Source of the DNA: Flavobacterium sp. 9 | Lineage (GTDB): Bacteria; Bacteroidota; Bacteroidia; Flavobacteriales; Flavobacteriaceae | Reading direction: 5' to 3' | Length of the DNA: 64,000 nt | Assembly: GCF_002754195.1 (NCBI RefSeq) | Contig: NZ_PEEU01000001.1 | Span: 1,240,001 to 1,304,000 of the forward strand | Shown here: in pieces, positions 8,123 to 17,614 of the stretch | Position numbering within the stretch: position 1 is the first letter of the stretch | Layout: the number at the start of each line of letters is the position of its first letter | The notes under the pieces: generated by a model | Seen by the model: only the letters and a program-made list of their open reading frames with translations | Database searches by the model: none | What the model was told of the DNA's origin: nothing | Made by a program: the position numbers and the translations under genes

Positions 8123-9613
8123 ATGAAAAATAAATCCTTTATTTTTTTAGTTGCTACATTTTTAATTTTAGCTGTCGGATGTGAAAAAAAGACCGTAATA
8201 AATGAACCGCCATCATTAGACTCTACATCGGTTGTAGTTTCTGAATTTGGAACACAAATAAAAATGGATGATGAACTGCCTTCAAAAGAATCAATTCCGG
8301 CATTGTTTGACGAAATGGATTTTCAACAGGCAACACAATGTTATTTATGGGGATTGCCGATTGTGGCTTTCGCCGAATGGCAGCAGCAACATTATAAAAC
8401 ATTTAATGCCACAAGTAATGACCTGGTTTTTTATAATTCCTATCACGACCGTTTAGGAATTTTAACAGCAAATGCAACAACTCCCTATATTATGTCTTTT
8501 ATAGACTTAAAAGCAAATGGACCTACCGTTATCGAAATGCCAGCTGGACACACTGCAGGAGGACTTGGAGATTTCTGGCAGCGTGAACAGGCTACTATTG
8601 GCGAAATGGGTCCTGATAAAGGAAAAGGAGGCAAATATATTTTAGTTCCGCCAACAATGAAAGACTTTAAACCAGCAGGTTATTTTATAGTTCCATGCAC
8701 AACTGTAAATATGTTTTTTGGATTTAGAGCTTTAGATCCAGATCCCAAAGTAACAGAAACATTGGTAAAACAGGTTAAAATTTATCCGTATGACAAACGT
8801 GCTAATCCAACGCCAACAAAAGTGGTAAGTCCGCCGGCAGGAAAAAAATGGTACGGTGTTCAGCCAACTGGAATCGCTTATTGGGAACGTCTTCATGCCA
8901 TTTTACAAGATGAACCTGTTGAAGAACGTGATCGTTTTTTTATGGCATGGCTTAGAAATCTGGGTATAGAAAAAGGAAAACCTTTTGCTCCGGACCAGCA
9001 TCAGAAGAAAATTTTGATTGCTGCTGCCGAAAAAGGACAACAAATGGCAATGGCGAATTCATTCAACAAACGCTTTGCAGATGTAAAACACTGGCCGGAT
9101 AAAAAATGGGATTATGTAATGATCATAAAAGATCCGTCGCAACATGCGGATAATTATGATGAGTTTTTCGAAAGAAGTTCTTATTTCTATGAAGCCGTTA
9201 CGTACTCAAAAGCAATGATTACCAAAATACCAAACGTGGGCCAGGCCTATTTAGGATCTTATTTTGATAATAACGGAAACTGGTTAGATGGTGCTAAAAA
9301 TTATACGCTAAATGTTCCTGCAAATCCGCCAGCAGTAAATTTCTGGTCGATTACCGTTTATGATTCTGCAACACGTTGTTTGATTGATAATCCGCAACAG
9401 AACGCCGATTTATCTTCCCGTAAGGATCTTATTAAAAATGCCGACGGATCGATCGATTTGTATTTTGGACCAAAAGCTCCGACTGGAAAAGAGAAAAACT
9501 GGGTGCAAACTTTACCCGGAAAACATTGGTTTACTTATATGCGTTTTTATGGACCAACAGCAGCTTATTTTGATAAAAGCTGGAAAATGGATGATATTAA
9601 AGAGGTGAAATAA
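8123..9613 (+). CDS. DUF1254/DUF1214 lipoprotein, paralogue 2
   Basis: A 496-aa lipoprotein with signal end VGC20 followed by EKK. A DUF1254 region (about 70-230; LPIVAFAEWQQQHYK, GILTANATTPYIMSFIDL) and a DUF1214 region (about 375-485; NFWSITVYDSATRCLIDNP, WVQTLPGKHWFTYMRFYGP) are clear. It is the most divergent of the three paralogues and has the longest middle section. Tandem position implies duplication, and the divergence suggests that each copy has its own ligand or partner. Function unknown. Confidence 0.85.
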   Translation: MKNKSFIFLVATFLILAVGCEKKTVINEPPSLDSTSVVVSEFGTQIKMDDELPSKESIPALFDEMDFQQATQCYLWGLPIVAFAEWQQQHYKTFNATSNDLVFYNSYHDRLGILTANATTPYIMSFIDLKANGPTVIEMPAGHTAGGLGDFWQREQATIGEMGPDKGKGGKYILVPPTMKDFKPAGYFIVPCTTVNMFFGFRALDPDPKVTETLVKQVKIYPYDKRANPTPTKVVSPPAGKKWYGVQPTGIAYWERLHAILQDEPVEERDRFFMAWLRNLGIEKGKPFAPDQHQKKILIAAAEKGQQMAMANSFNKRFADVKHWPDKKWDYVMIIKDPSQHADNYDEFFERSSYFYEAVTYSKAMITKIPNVGQAYLGSYFDNNGNWLDGAKNYTLNVPANPPAVNFWSITVYDSATRCLIDNPQQNADLSSRKDLIKNADGSIDLYFGPKAPTGKEKNWVQTLPGKHWFTYMRFYGPTAAYFDKSWKMDDIKEVK

Positions 9614-9644
9614 AAACCATTTATAAATTTTAACTGCGAGCAAT

Positions 9645-11048
9645 ATGAAAAAAATAATCTTTATAACACTGGTTTTAATTGTTGCTTTTTCTTGTAAAAA
9701 GCAAGAGAGTTTAAATAACGAAGCAGCAGGAAATATTACGATAACAAAATCACCAGATTCGGCGAAAGCCATTGCAAAAGAAGCTTGGGCGTATGCTTTC
9801 CCGATGGCGATGAATTATCGAACGATGCATTTGTATGCTTTAGATAAAACCTATCCGGATTATGCAGGTGGTTTTAATAAATTCAAACATTATGATAAAA
9901 TTTTTACAGCTTCTGATACAGCAGTTGTGACTCCAAATAATGATACACCATATTCCTGGGCAATTCTCAATTTGGCAGATGAACCAGTTGTATTAGAAGT
10001 TCCGGAGGTAAAAGACAGATATTATTCGTTTCAGTTTATTGACTTATATACCTTCAATTTTGCGTATGTAGGAAGTCGTGCAACGGGTGATAAAGCAGGA
10101 AAATATCTAATTGCCGGACCAGATTGGAAAGGCGAAAAACCGGAGGGAATTGATAATGTACTTCAATCGGAAACCAACTTAGTGACTTTATTAGGGAGAA
10201 CTGAATTGAAAATGGCACCTGGGGATATTGAAAATGTAAAGAAATTGCAATCTCAATATAAGTTGACACCATTGCATGAATTCATAAAAGAAGCTGTTCC
10301 GCCTCATAAGGAATTTACTTTGCCTTATCCTGAATTTAAACAGGCTGATTTAGGTTCGGCAGCTTTTATTGGTTTAACCAATAACTTATTGCAGTATACT
10401 TCTCTAAATCCTGCTGAAGCAGATTTAAGAGCAAAGTTTGCTAAAATAGGAATCGTTCCGGGGAAAAAATTTGATCCAAACGAATATACACCTGAAGTTT
10501 TAAAAGCAATAACCGAAGGAGTTCAAGAAGCCGGAAAAGAACTTAAAGAAGGAACTGATAAACTGGCAAATGCAACAGATTTATTTGGAACCCGTGAAAT
10601 GATTAACGGAGATTATACTAAAAGAGCTTTAGGTGCTGCGGCAGGTTTATTCGGAAATACAAAACAAGAAGCTGTTTATATTGGAACAAGATCAGATAAG
10701 GCGAATAATTTTATGTCTGGAAAAAATAAATATGTTATTCGTTTTCCAAAAGGACAAACCCCGCCGGATAAATATTTCTGGAGTATTACTTTGTATGAAT
10801 TGCCAAGTCGTTATTTGGTGAATAATCCAATAAACAGATATTCTATTGGAGACAGAACTACGGGTTTAAAATATGAACCTAATGGAGATTTAGTGATCTA
10901 TATTCAGCATGAATCCCCAAAAGGAAAAGAGTCAAACTGGTTGCCGGCACCAAAAGATGCTTTTTATTATTTGATTCGAATTTATGGTCCGGAAGAATCC
11001 ATATTAAACGGAACATGGAAAGCTCCGCAACCGGAACAGGTGAAATAA
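9645..11048 (+). CDS. DUF1254/DUF1214 lipoprotein, paralogue 3
   Basis: A 467-aa lipoprotein with signal end FSC17 followed by KKQ. DUF1254 (about 40-190; AYAFPMAMNYRTMHLYALD, TPNNDTPYSWAILNLADEPVVLE) and DUF1214 (about 345-455; FWSITLYELPSRYLVNNP, SNWLPAPKDAFYYLIRIYGPE) are clear. This is the copy closest to the common family pattern. The gap to the following DUF2490 gene is 75 bp. Confidence 0.87.
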   Translation: MKKIIFITLVLIVAFSCKKQESLNNEAAGNITITKSPDSAKAIAKEAWAYAFPMAMNYRTMHLYALDKTYPDYAGGFNKFKHYDKIFTASDTAVVTPNNDTPYSWAILNLADEPVVLEVPEVKDRYYSFQFIDLYTFNFAYVGSRATGDKAGKYLIAGPDWKGEKPEGIDNVLQSETNLVTLLGRTELKMAPGDIENVKKLQSQYKLTPLHEFIKEAVPPHKEFTLPYPEFKQADLGSAAFIGLTNNLLQYTSLNPAEADLRAKFAKIGIVPGKKFDPNEYTPEVLKAITEGVQEAGKELKEGTDKLANATDLFGTREMINGDYTKRALGAAAGLFGNTKQEAVYIGTRSDKANNFMSGKNKYVIRFPKGQTPPDKYFWSITLYELPSRYLVNNPINRYSIGDRTTGLKYEPNGDLVIYIQHESPKGKESNWLPAPKDAFYYLIRIYGPEESILNGTWKAPQPEQVK

Positions 11049-11123
11049 TGAAACACACATTTTAGGTAAAAGTATTGGACAAATATTTTTTTTCATTGAA
11101 TTAAAAACTAATCGGATTGTAAA

Positions 11124-11906
11124 ATGAAGAGAATCAATATTTATACAACACTGTTTATTATAATTGTTTTCACTTTGTCCAGCATAAAAACAAATGCCCA
11201 GAAAATGACCCAGAATGTTGCAGCCTGGGTAGGTTACGAAATGTATCTGCCTTTTAAAGAAGATGGAAGATGGGGTTTGTTGTTTGAAGGTTATTCAAAA
11301 GGCAATGATTTTGTTTCAGAACTTCAGGGGTCTTTTTATAGAGTTGGAGCTAACTATTATCTTAAAAACGGAAACCGATTAGGAGCAGGTGTAGCTTACC
11401 AATGGGATTTGCCTTATGACGAAGTTTCATTGCCCTACAACAATCCGGATTACAGAATATACGAGCAATTTATTTGGCGTATCGTCAGGAAAGAAGGAAA
11501 TCAGGTATGGTCACAACGTTTTAGAATGGAGCAACGCTGGTTAGGGCGAAAAGACGATCCAAACAGTACAGGCGATCATTTTGATTATTACAAATTCGAA
11601 AATACATTCAGATATCAGGTTCGGTATCAACTGTGGTTCAAACAACGATGGGCAGCAGTAGTGTATGAGGAGGTTCATATCAGAACCAATGCAGCAAGCG
11701 GCAACGAAAATTATCTGGATCAAAACAGATTGTATGTAGGAACAGCTTATAGTCTTGATAAGCGCAGAGAAATCAGGATGGAATTGGGTTATATGAATCA
11801 GATTTTTTTTAAATCATCAGATACCGAAAGTGGTTTAAGCCGAATGAATCATACGATCCGGATTACACTAACGACAGATTTACCTTTTAAAAGAAAAGAA
11901 AATTAA
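11124..11906 (+). CDS. DUF2490 outer-membrane barrel
   Basis: A 260-aa protein with a signal peptide (about 1-25, ending TNAQ). The body has alternating amphipathic strands with many Tyr, Trp and Arg (GAGVAYQWDLPYDE, RMEQRWLGRKDD, YVGTAYSLDKRREIRMELGYMNQ), the pattern of DUF2490, a predicted outer-membrane beta barrel of unknown function. It is 5 bp upstream of the DUF2252 gene, so the two are almost certainly co-transcribed and possibly translationally coupled. Confidence 0.8.
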   Translation: MKRINIYTTLFIIIVFTLSSIKTNAQKMTQNVAAWVGYEMYLPFKEDGRWGLLFEGYSKGNDFVSELQGSFYRVGANYYLKNGNRLGAGVAYQWDLPYDEVSLPYNNPDYRIYEQFIWRIVRKEGNQVWSQRFRMEQRWLGRKDDPNSTGDHFDYYKFENTFRYQVRYQLWFKQRWAAVVYEEVHIRTNAASGNENYLDQNRLYVGTAYSLDKRREIRMELGYMNQIFFKSSDTESGLSRMNHTIRITLTTDLPFKRKEN

Positions 11907-11911
11907 AAGTT

Positions 11912-13312
11912 ATGACTGACAAATTTAAAGAGAATAACGAAGACAGATTTGATCCGGCACTATCAAAAGCACATCGTTTTGATCAAGGTGTTGCGCTCAG
12001 AAAAGTTACGCCCCGTTCAACTCATCAAGAATGGAATCCAAGTGAAAATCGTGAAGATCCAGTTGAAATTTTGATTAAAACAAGTATTGGAAGAATCGAA
12101 AATTTATTGCCTATTCGATACAGCCGAATGATGGAATCTCCATTTGCATTTTATAGAGGAGCTGCTTCAATTATGGCTGCCGATTTAGCTCAAACTCCTA
12201 ATACAGGAATTGATCTTCAGCTTTGTGGAGATTGCCATTTAATGAATTTTGGAGGATTTGCAACTCCGGAACGTAAGTTGGTTTTTGATATTAACGATTT
12301 TGATGAAACATTTCCCGGACCTTGGGAATGGGATGTAAAAAGACTTGCTGCCAGTTTTGTAATTGCCGGAAGGTGGAGAAAATTCACTAATAAAGTTTGT
12401 AAAGAATTTGCATGGAATGTCGCAGACAGTTACAAAAGACATATGTTGGAATACAGTAAATTATCGGCATTGCAGATTTGGTATGCTGATATTGATCTTG
12501 CTGAATTGATTGAAAGAGGTGAAGACGAAGAGATAAAATCGTTTCAGCAAAAGCGGATAAAAAAAGCGGCAGAATATACTGCACACGAAAAGGAGTTTGC
12601 AAAAATGACTTATCAGGAAGGTTCCCGAGCGAGAATAAAAGATGATCCGCCTTTGATCTTTCATCCGACAGGAGAAGAAGGAAAACGAATTTTAAAAGAT
12701 GCTGAAGTGATTCATAATCGTTATTTGGAAACTTTGTCAGACGAAAAAAAAGTGCTTTTAAGCCGCTATACATTACATGATCTGGCTATAAAAGTAGTAG
12801 GCGTAGGAAGCGTAGGAACACTTTGCGGCATTAGTTTATTAATGTCGGCTACAGGAGAACCAATTTTTTTACAGTTTAAAGAAGCAAGACAAAGTGTGAT
12901 AGAACCTAATGTAAAAGCCAAAGGAAAATACAGTCATCAGGGAGAACGAATTGTGAGAGGACAGAAATTAATGCAATCGGCGTCAGATATGTTTTTAGGA
13001 TGGACAAACGATGATAATAATAAGTTTTTTTACATCCGCCAGCTTCGCGATGCCAAAGTAAAACCTGTTCTTGAAATTATGAAGGCCAAAAACATGGCAG
13101 ATTATGCAAAAGCCTGCGGATGGGCACTTGCAAGAGCACATGCTCGTACAGGAGATCCATCAGTGTTATCGGGATACATTGGGAAAAGTAATGAATTTGC
13201 TAATGCAATTTCGAGATTTTCTATTTCGTATGCCAGTCAAAATGATTCTGATTATAATAGAATGTTAGAAGCAATAAAAGAGGGAAGATTGCCAATTTCA
13301 ACAGAAGTCTAA
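11912..13312 (+). CDS. DUF2252 family protein (kinase-like fold)
   Basis: A 466-aa protein without a signal peptide. It has the family signatures FYRGAASIMAADLA, LCGDCHLMNFGGF and FDINDFDETFPGPWEWDVKRL, spread over about residues 85-165. The HxxNFG and DxxDFDE parts resemble the catalytic and metal-binding loops of aminoglycoside-phosphotransferase-like kinases, so phosphotransfer is a reasonable inference but not shown. It is the only clearly cytoplasmic enzyme in this envelope cluster. Start at 11912 fits the 5-bp spacing from the preceding stop. Confidence 0.85.
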   Translation: MTDKFKENNEDRFDPALSKAHRFDQGVALRKVTPRSTHQEWNPSENREDPVEILIKTSIGRIENLLPIRYSRMMESPFAFYRGAASIMAADLAQTPNTGIDLQLCGDCHLMNFGGFATPERKLVFDINDFDETFPGPWEWDVKRLAASFVIAGRWRKFTNKVCKEFAWNVADSYKRHMLEYSKLSALQIWYADIDLAELIERGEDEEIKSFQQKRIKKAAEYTAHEKEFAKMTYQEGSRARIKDDPPLIFHPTGEEGKRILKDAEVIHNRYLETLSDEKKVLLSRYTLHDLAIKVVGVGSVGTLCGISLLMSATGEPIFLQFKEARQSVIEPNVKAKGKYSHQGERIVRGQKLMQSASDMFLGWTNDDNNKFFYIRQLRDAKVKPVLEIMKAKNMADYAKACGWALARAHARTGDPSVLSGYIGKSNEFANAISRFSISYASQNDSDYNRMLEAIKEGRLPISTEV

Positions 13313-13362
13313 ATCTATTAATAAAAATAATATTAAATCAATAATTTTTAAATTCCATAAAG

Positions 13363-13944
13363 ATGAATATCAAAAACACAACACTTCGAATAATTCCTTT
13401 ATTAGTAGCAGCTTTCTATTACAGCTGTTCTCCATCTGTAAAAGTAACTGCTGATTACGATCACGCAACTAATTTCAGCGAATACAAAACGTTTGCATTT
13501 TACGACCTGAAAGCGCAGGAAGGGAAAATAAACCAGTTAAACGCCGATCGTATTACAAAAGCAATACGTGCTGAAATGCTTAGCAAAGGTTTTGTAGAGA
13601 CTCCCAGCAACCCAGATTTAAAGGTAAATGCAGTAACAATTTTAAAAAATAAAACGGAAGTTACAGCCAATTCTAATTTTTATGGTTATGGAGGAATGTA
13701 TCGTCCATACGGATATTGGGGCGGAGGCGCAATGATGGGCGGTGGAACTACAACCTTTAATTCTTACGATTATGTTGACGGTTCTCTTATAATTGACATT
13801 GTATCTACTAAAACTCAAAAATTGGTCTGGCAAGGGATCGGAAATGCTCAAATTGACAGCAAGCCTGACAATCCTGAAGAATTTATTACAAGTTCTATCA
13901 AAAAAATACTGGCAGGCTTCCCTCCTGGTTTGGCAAAAAAATAA
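13363..13944 (+). CDS. DUF4136 lipoprotein
   Basis: A 193-aa lipoprotein with signal end YSC22. DUF4136 starts with VTADYDHATNFSEYKTFAFYD and continues with two strands typical of the family (LKVNAVTILKNKTEV, GSLIIDIVSTKTQKLVWQGIGNA). A Gly/Tyr/Met-rich insertion (about 105-130, GYGGMYRPYGYWGGGAMMGGG) lies in the middle. Function unknown; it is probably envelope-associated. It closes the run of closely spaced genes before the regulator. Confidence 0.85.
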   Translation: MNIKNTTLRIIPLLVAAFYYSCSPSVKVTADYDHATNFSEYKTFAFYDLKAQEGKINQLNADRITKAIRAEMLSKGFVETPSNPDLKVNAVTILKNKTEVTANSNFYGYGGMYRPYGYWGGGAMMGGGTTTFNSYDYVDGSLIIDIVSTKTQKLVWQGIGNAQIDSKPDNPEEFITSSIKKILAGFPPGLAKK

Positions 13945-14061
13945 GTTTAAAAATTAGTTATGGGCTATGCTTGCCTTTTGGGGAGAAGCACAGCGCTGTT
14001 GAAATGGGTTATTAATGAATTCCATTGGAAGAAAACAAAAAAATAATTAAGCTTACACGAT

Positions 14062-15270
14062 ATGATTGATTTAGTTCTATCGCTTTTCTTTTTTATAGCA
14101 GCAATAATTGGCTTTGCAACGGCTATTATGGTTCTGTTTTCAAAAAATAAACATGCAGAAAAATTTTTCTTTGGACTATTTCTCTGTAGCCTTGCTGTGG
14201 TAAGCATTTATAATTTTTATATGTCTGCCAATACCTTTAAGGATTTTCCGCACATCTTCATAATTACAAAATCATTTATTTTTTTAGCAGCTCCGAGCGC
14301 TTTTCTATATCTACGCAGTATTTTATTCTCAGAAATGGAATTTAAAAAGTATGAGTGGATACATTTTCTTCCATTTCTTATCTATTTGAGCATGACAATT
14401 TTATTATGGACAGGGTATAACAGTAGCAATCTCTTAATGGGTTATATCGCCCTTATAGGAAACAGTCCCTACTCCCTATTAAGTGTGACCTTATGGCTCA
14501 CGTATGCATTTTGTCAGACCATTATGATTTTACATTATGACACAAAAGATATAAAAGGAAATCATTATTATAACAAAGAGGTAATGAATTGGATTAGAAT
14601 ATATAATTTAATACTGCTGGTTTTGTTCTCTATACTATTCACGCGTCACCTCCTATTGGGCAACGGAACGGCAGCGGATGACAATTTATGCTGTATTTTG
14701 ATCTCATCAGTTCTTATTTTTACAGGCATCTGGCTTTATTTTAATCCGCAAATTTTTAACAACCAGAACCATAATAGCCCTGCGATGGACGGTGCTGCAT
14801 TAACTGCACAACTAGAGGCAGTTCCAAAAGACAGAGAAATAAAAAATTCATTCCTCATAGATAAAGAATTAAAAATTGAAAAGAAACAGGAAATTTCGGC
14901 AAAACTCGATATTGCTTTCTCTGTAAAAAAGCTCTTTCTGAAAAAGGATTTTGTAATTCGTGATCTATCCGAAGAAACTGGCATATCAACTCATCAGCTT
15001 TCTAATTTTATCAATAGTGAATTTAATCTTCATTTTCAGGATTACATCAATTTAAAAAGGATTGAATATTTTACCGAAATGGTTAATGAGCCCAAATGGA
15101 AAGATTTTCCATTAGAAGAAATGACCTTCGCTTCCGGCTTCAAATCCAGAACAACCTGTTTTAGGTCATTTGTGAAACACACAGGAAAATCTCCTTCCCA
15201 GTATTTAAAAAAAATTAGACCCAATGCCGCTAAACCTAAAAAGAAAAGGTACGATTTCGGCACAAAATGA
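14062..15270 (+). CDS. Membrane-bound AraC-family regulator with 7 TM segments
   Basis: A 402-aa protein. Seven hydrophobic helices lie between residues 4 and 230, then a charged linker (about 240-290) and a C-terminal AraC HTH (about 290-390: RDLSEETGISTHQLSNFINSEF, then FASGFKSRTTCFRSFVKHTGKSPSQYLKK). Such proteins sense a signal at the membrane and bind DNA from the membrane. It sits between the DUF1254 cluster and three further envelope genes and is their most likely local regulator. This is inferred from position only. Confidence 0.88.
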   Translation: MIDLVLSLFFFIAAIIGFATAIMVLFSKNKHAEKFFFGLFLCSLAVVSIYNFYMSANTFKDFPHIFIITKSFIFLAAPSAFLYLRSILFSEMEFKKYEWIHFLPFLIYLSMTILLWTGYNSSNLLMGYIALIGNSPYSLLSVTLWLTYAFCQTIMILHYDTKDIKGNHYYNKEVMNWIRIYNLILLVLFSILFTRHLLLGNGTAADDNLCCILISSVLIFTGIWLYFNPQIFNNQNHNSPAMDGAALTAQLEAVPKDREIKNSFLIDKELKIEKKQEISAKLDIAFSVKKLFLKKDFVIRDLSEETGISTHQLSNFINSEFNLHFQDYINLKRIEYFTEMVNEPKWKDFPLEEMTFASGFKSRTTCFRSFVKHTGKSPSQYLKKIRPNAAKPKKKRYDFGTK

Positions 15271-16277
15271 TACCAAAAAAAAGTATAATATCTTACCTAA
15301 AAATAGACATTATGATAATCAAATTTAATAGAATAAAAATAAAATTAGGCAGTATGGTACTGCTGTTGCTGGTTTCCTTCTTTTCACAAGCGCAGCTCAA
15401 AGGAGGCCATATCCTCGGTGCAATGGGATTACAGTCTGGGACTCAAACTCCTGCCAATACCCTAAGTGTTTACGTACCGGGGTATTTTTACAGTGCATCT
15501 TCATTGAGAAACCCAGACGGAGATAAATCCATTGCAAATCCTGATTTAACCATGAGTATTACAGGTGCAGGAGCATCTTATGTTAGTGATTTTAAAATTT
15601 TAGGGGCTAATTACGGGGCCACTATTTTACTTGCTTTTGCAGCAAATACCATTCAGGGAAACAGTACAGATGTTCATAATTCTTTGGCTTTTACAGATAC
15701 ATACATTCAGCCATTACAATTAGGTTGGCACAATAAAAGGGCCGATTTTGTTTTTAGCTATCAAATCTATTTGCCAACAGGTAAATTTGAAATGGGAGCT
15801 TCAGATAATAGTGGTTTAGGAATGTTTATGAACGAGTTTTCCGCCGGAACGACTTTATTTTTTAATGACAAAAAAACATTTCATTTCTCGGCTTTGGCCT
15901 CTTATGAGATAAATGGAAAAAAGAAAGATACTGATATTAAAGTGGGAGACCTTTTAAGTATTGAAGGAGGCCTGGGAAAAACATTTTATATGATGGATGC
16001 TGAGAAAACTGCCCCCAAGGGAATATTAAACGCGGGATTGATATATTATCTGCAATATAAAGTGACGAACGATCAAATCCCTGTGCCGGTATTGGGCGCT
16101 ATTGAAACCAATAAAGATCGTGTTGGCGGTATAGGGGCTGAGATAAATTATTTTCATATTGGATGCAGTACCTCAGCCGGGTTTCGCTGGATTGCTGAGG
16201 TGGAAGCTGTAAATAGATTTCAGGGAAATACATTTTTCTTAACCCTCGCACATGTTTTCAGTTTCGAGAAAAAATAG
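15267..16277 (+). CDS. Outer-membrane transporter-like barrel (MetA/SphA-like)
   Basis: The frame opens with an ATG overlapping the previous stop by 4 bp, but an ATG at 15312 gives a cleaner signal peptide (MIIKFNRIKIKLG...LLVSFFSQAQ), so the real start is probably 15312 (321 aa). The mature part begins LKGGHILGAMGLQSGTQTPA and has barrel-like strands ending in NTFFLTLAHVFSF. It resembles outer-membrane proteins of the phenol-degradation MetA/SphA type. No enzyme motif is visible. It is a second transporter-like barrel in this cluster besides 5890-6720. Confidence 0.65.
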   Translation: MIPKKSIISYLKIDIMIIKFNRIKIKLGSMVLLLLVSFFSQAQLKGGHILGAMGLQSGTQTPANTLSVYVPGYFYSASSLRNPDGDKSIANPDLTMSITGAGASYVSDFKILGANYGATILLAFAANTIQGNSTDVHNSLAFTDTYIQPLQLGWHNKRADFVFSYQIYLPTGKFEMGASDNSGLGMFMNEFSAGTTLFFNDKKTFHFSALASYEINGKKKDTDIKVGDLLSIEGGLGKTFYMMDAEKTAPKGILNAGLIYYLQYKVTNDQIPVPVLGAIETNKDRVGGIGAEINYFHIGCSTSAGFRWIAEVEAVNRFQGNTFFLTLAHVFSFEKK

Positions 16278-16383
16278 GTAGTAAGCCTAAAATACAGCTG
16301 CTTTTTTAAAGAGTGAATGTTTTTTGCTCAATGCAATACAATCTAAATTAGTTTAAATAAGAAATAAATATTCAGATGCTATT

Positions 16384-17541
16384 ATGAAAAACACGAAACT
16401 GTTGCAGAAAATAATTCTCGCAAATCTTTTCTTTATCGTATCATTCACTGCAGTGATGGGACAAAAAAAACATATTAGTTTAAGAGATTCCATAGACGGT
16501 GCAATAGATTTGAGCGATTATATTATTTACGCGCATGGTTTTATTGTGGTTCCTACTATCATAACCGAGCCCGCCCTGGGAGGCATTGGCGGCGCGGTGG
16601 TACCTATTTTTCTTAAAAAACACGATCCGGTTATTGATGAAAACGGAAAGAAAAGATTTATAGATCCTGATATTACCGGAGCGATGGGAATGTATACAGG
16701 TAATAAGAGCTGGGTTGCAGGTGCATTTCGGGCAGGAAGTTTTGTGAAACCAAGAATAATGTACCGCGTGGGAGCTGGTTATGGAGATGTAAACATGTCA
16801 TTTTATGAAAATTCATCCAGTGGGAAAGACCAAAAAATAGACCTTAATTTTAAATCCTTTGTGTTTTACACGCGGGTCATGAAGCAGTTTCGAAACGCAA
16901 AATGGAGTGCCGGTCCCCAATATTTTTTATTAGATTCTAAAATTAATTTCCCCGATTTAAACGACCTTCCCTCCTTTGCAAAACTAACAGATGTCAAGAG
17001 TGTCGTGAGTCAGTTAGGAGCAGCGATTCAGTTTGACGGACGTGATAATATCTTTACTCCCGATAAGGGAATACGGCTGCAGTCAGATTTTTTCTGGTCA
17101 GATAAAGCGATCGGGAGCGACTATCAGGCTTGGCGTTTAAACCTGTCAGCAATCGGATATTATCCCCTAACTAAAAAATTAATTGGCGGGCTCAGAATCG
17201 AGGGAGAACAGGCATTTGGAAGTCCGCCTTTTTATCTTCGGCCCGGAATAAATTTAAGAGGAATTCCTGCTGCCAGATATCAGGGAAAAGCCAGTATCGT
17301 AACCGAAGGTGAATTAAGATGGGATTTGTACAGAAGATGGAGCCTCATGGGCTATGGCGGGGTTGCAAGCGCGTTTAACGATTGGGACAATGCTTTTGCA
17401 AAACCGATCGTTTACAGTTACGGAACAGGTTTTAGATATCTGCTAGCCAGAAAATTCAAACTTCGTATGGGGGTTGACGTTGCAAAAGGTAATGAAGACT
17501 GGGCTTATTATATTGTTTTTGGGAGCAATTGGCTGCGGTAA
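16384..17541 (+). CDS. BamA/Omp85-like surface antigen barrel without POTRA domains
   Basis: A 385-aa protein: signal peptide (about 1-28), a short N-terminal segment, and an Omp85-type barrel. The diagnostic RGIPAARYQGKASIVTEGELRWD segment (about 295-318, shown here only by position and key residues R-G and Y-x-G) matches the conserved barrel strand and loop 6 region of Omp85 proteins. No POTRA repeats fit in the short N-terminus. It therefore resembles the short D15-only proteins often annotated as BamA/TamA family, which probably act in lipid or protein insertion or as porins. It ends in GSNWLR. Confidence 0.75.
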   Translation: MKNTKLLQKIILANLFFIVSFTAVMGQKKHISLRDSIDGAIDLSDYIIYAHGFIVVPTIITEPALGGIGGAVVPIFLKKHDPVIDENGKKRFIDPDITGAMGMYTGNKSWVAGAFRAGSFVKPRIMYRVGAGYGDVNMSFYENSSSGKDQKIDLNFKSFVFYTRVMKQFRNAKWSAGPQYFLLDSKINFPDLNDLPSFAKLTDVKSVVSQLGAAIQFDGRDNIFTPDKGIRLQSDFFWSDKAIGSDYQAWRLNLSAIGYYPLTKKLIGGLRIEGEQAFGSPPFYLRPGINLRGIPAARYQGKASIVTEGELRWDLYRRWSLMGYGGVASAFNDWDNAFAKPIVYSYGTGFRYLLARKFKLRMGVDVAKGNEDWAYYIVFGSNWLR

Positions 17542-17614
17542 AATGACGCAGGGCGTCAAATATTTTTTTTTAATTATAAATTTTTCAATAAATAATAATC
17601 TAATTTTTAAATTT

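Noticed and set aside
12387..12773. Minus-strand frame of 128 codons
   Set aside because: It is antisense to the well-supported DUF2252 gene and has no recognisable domain.
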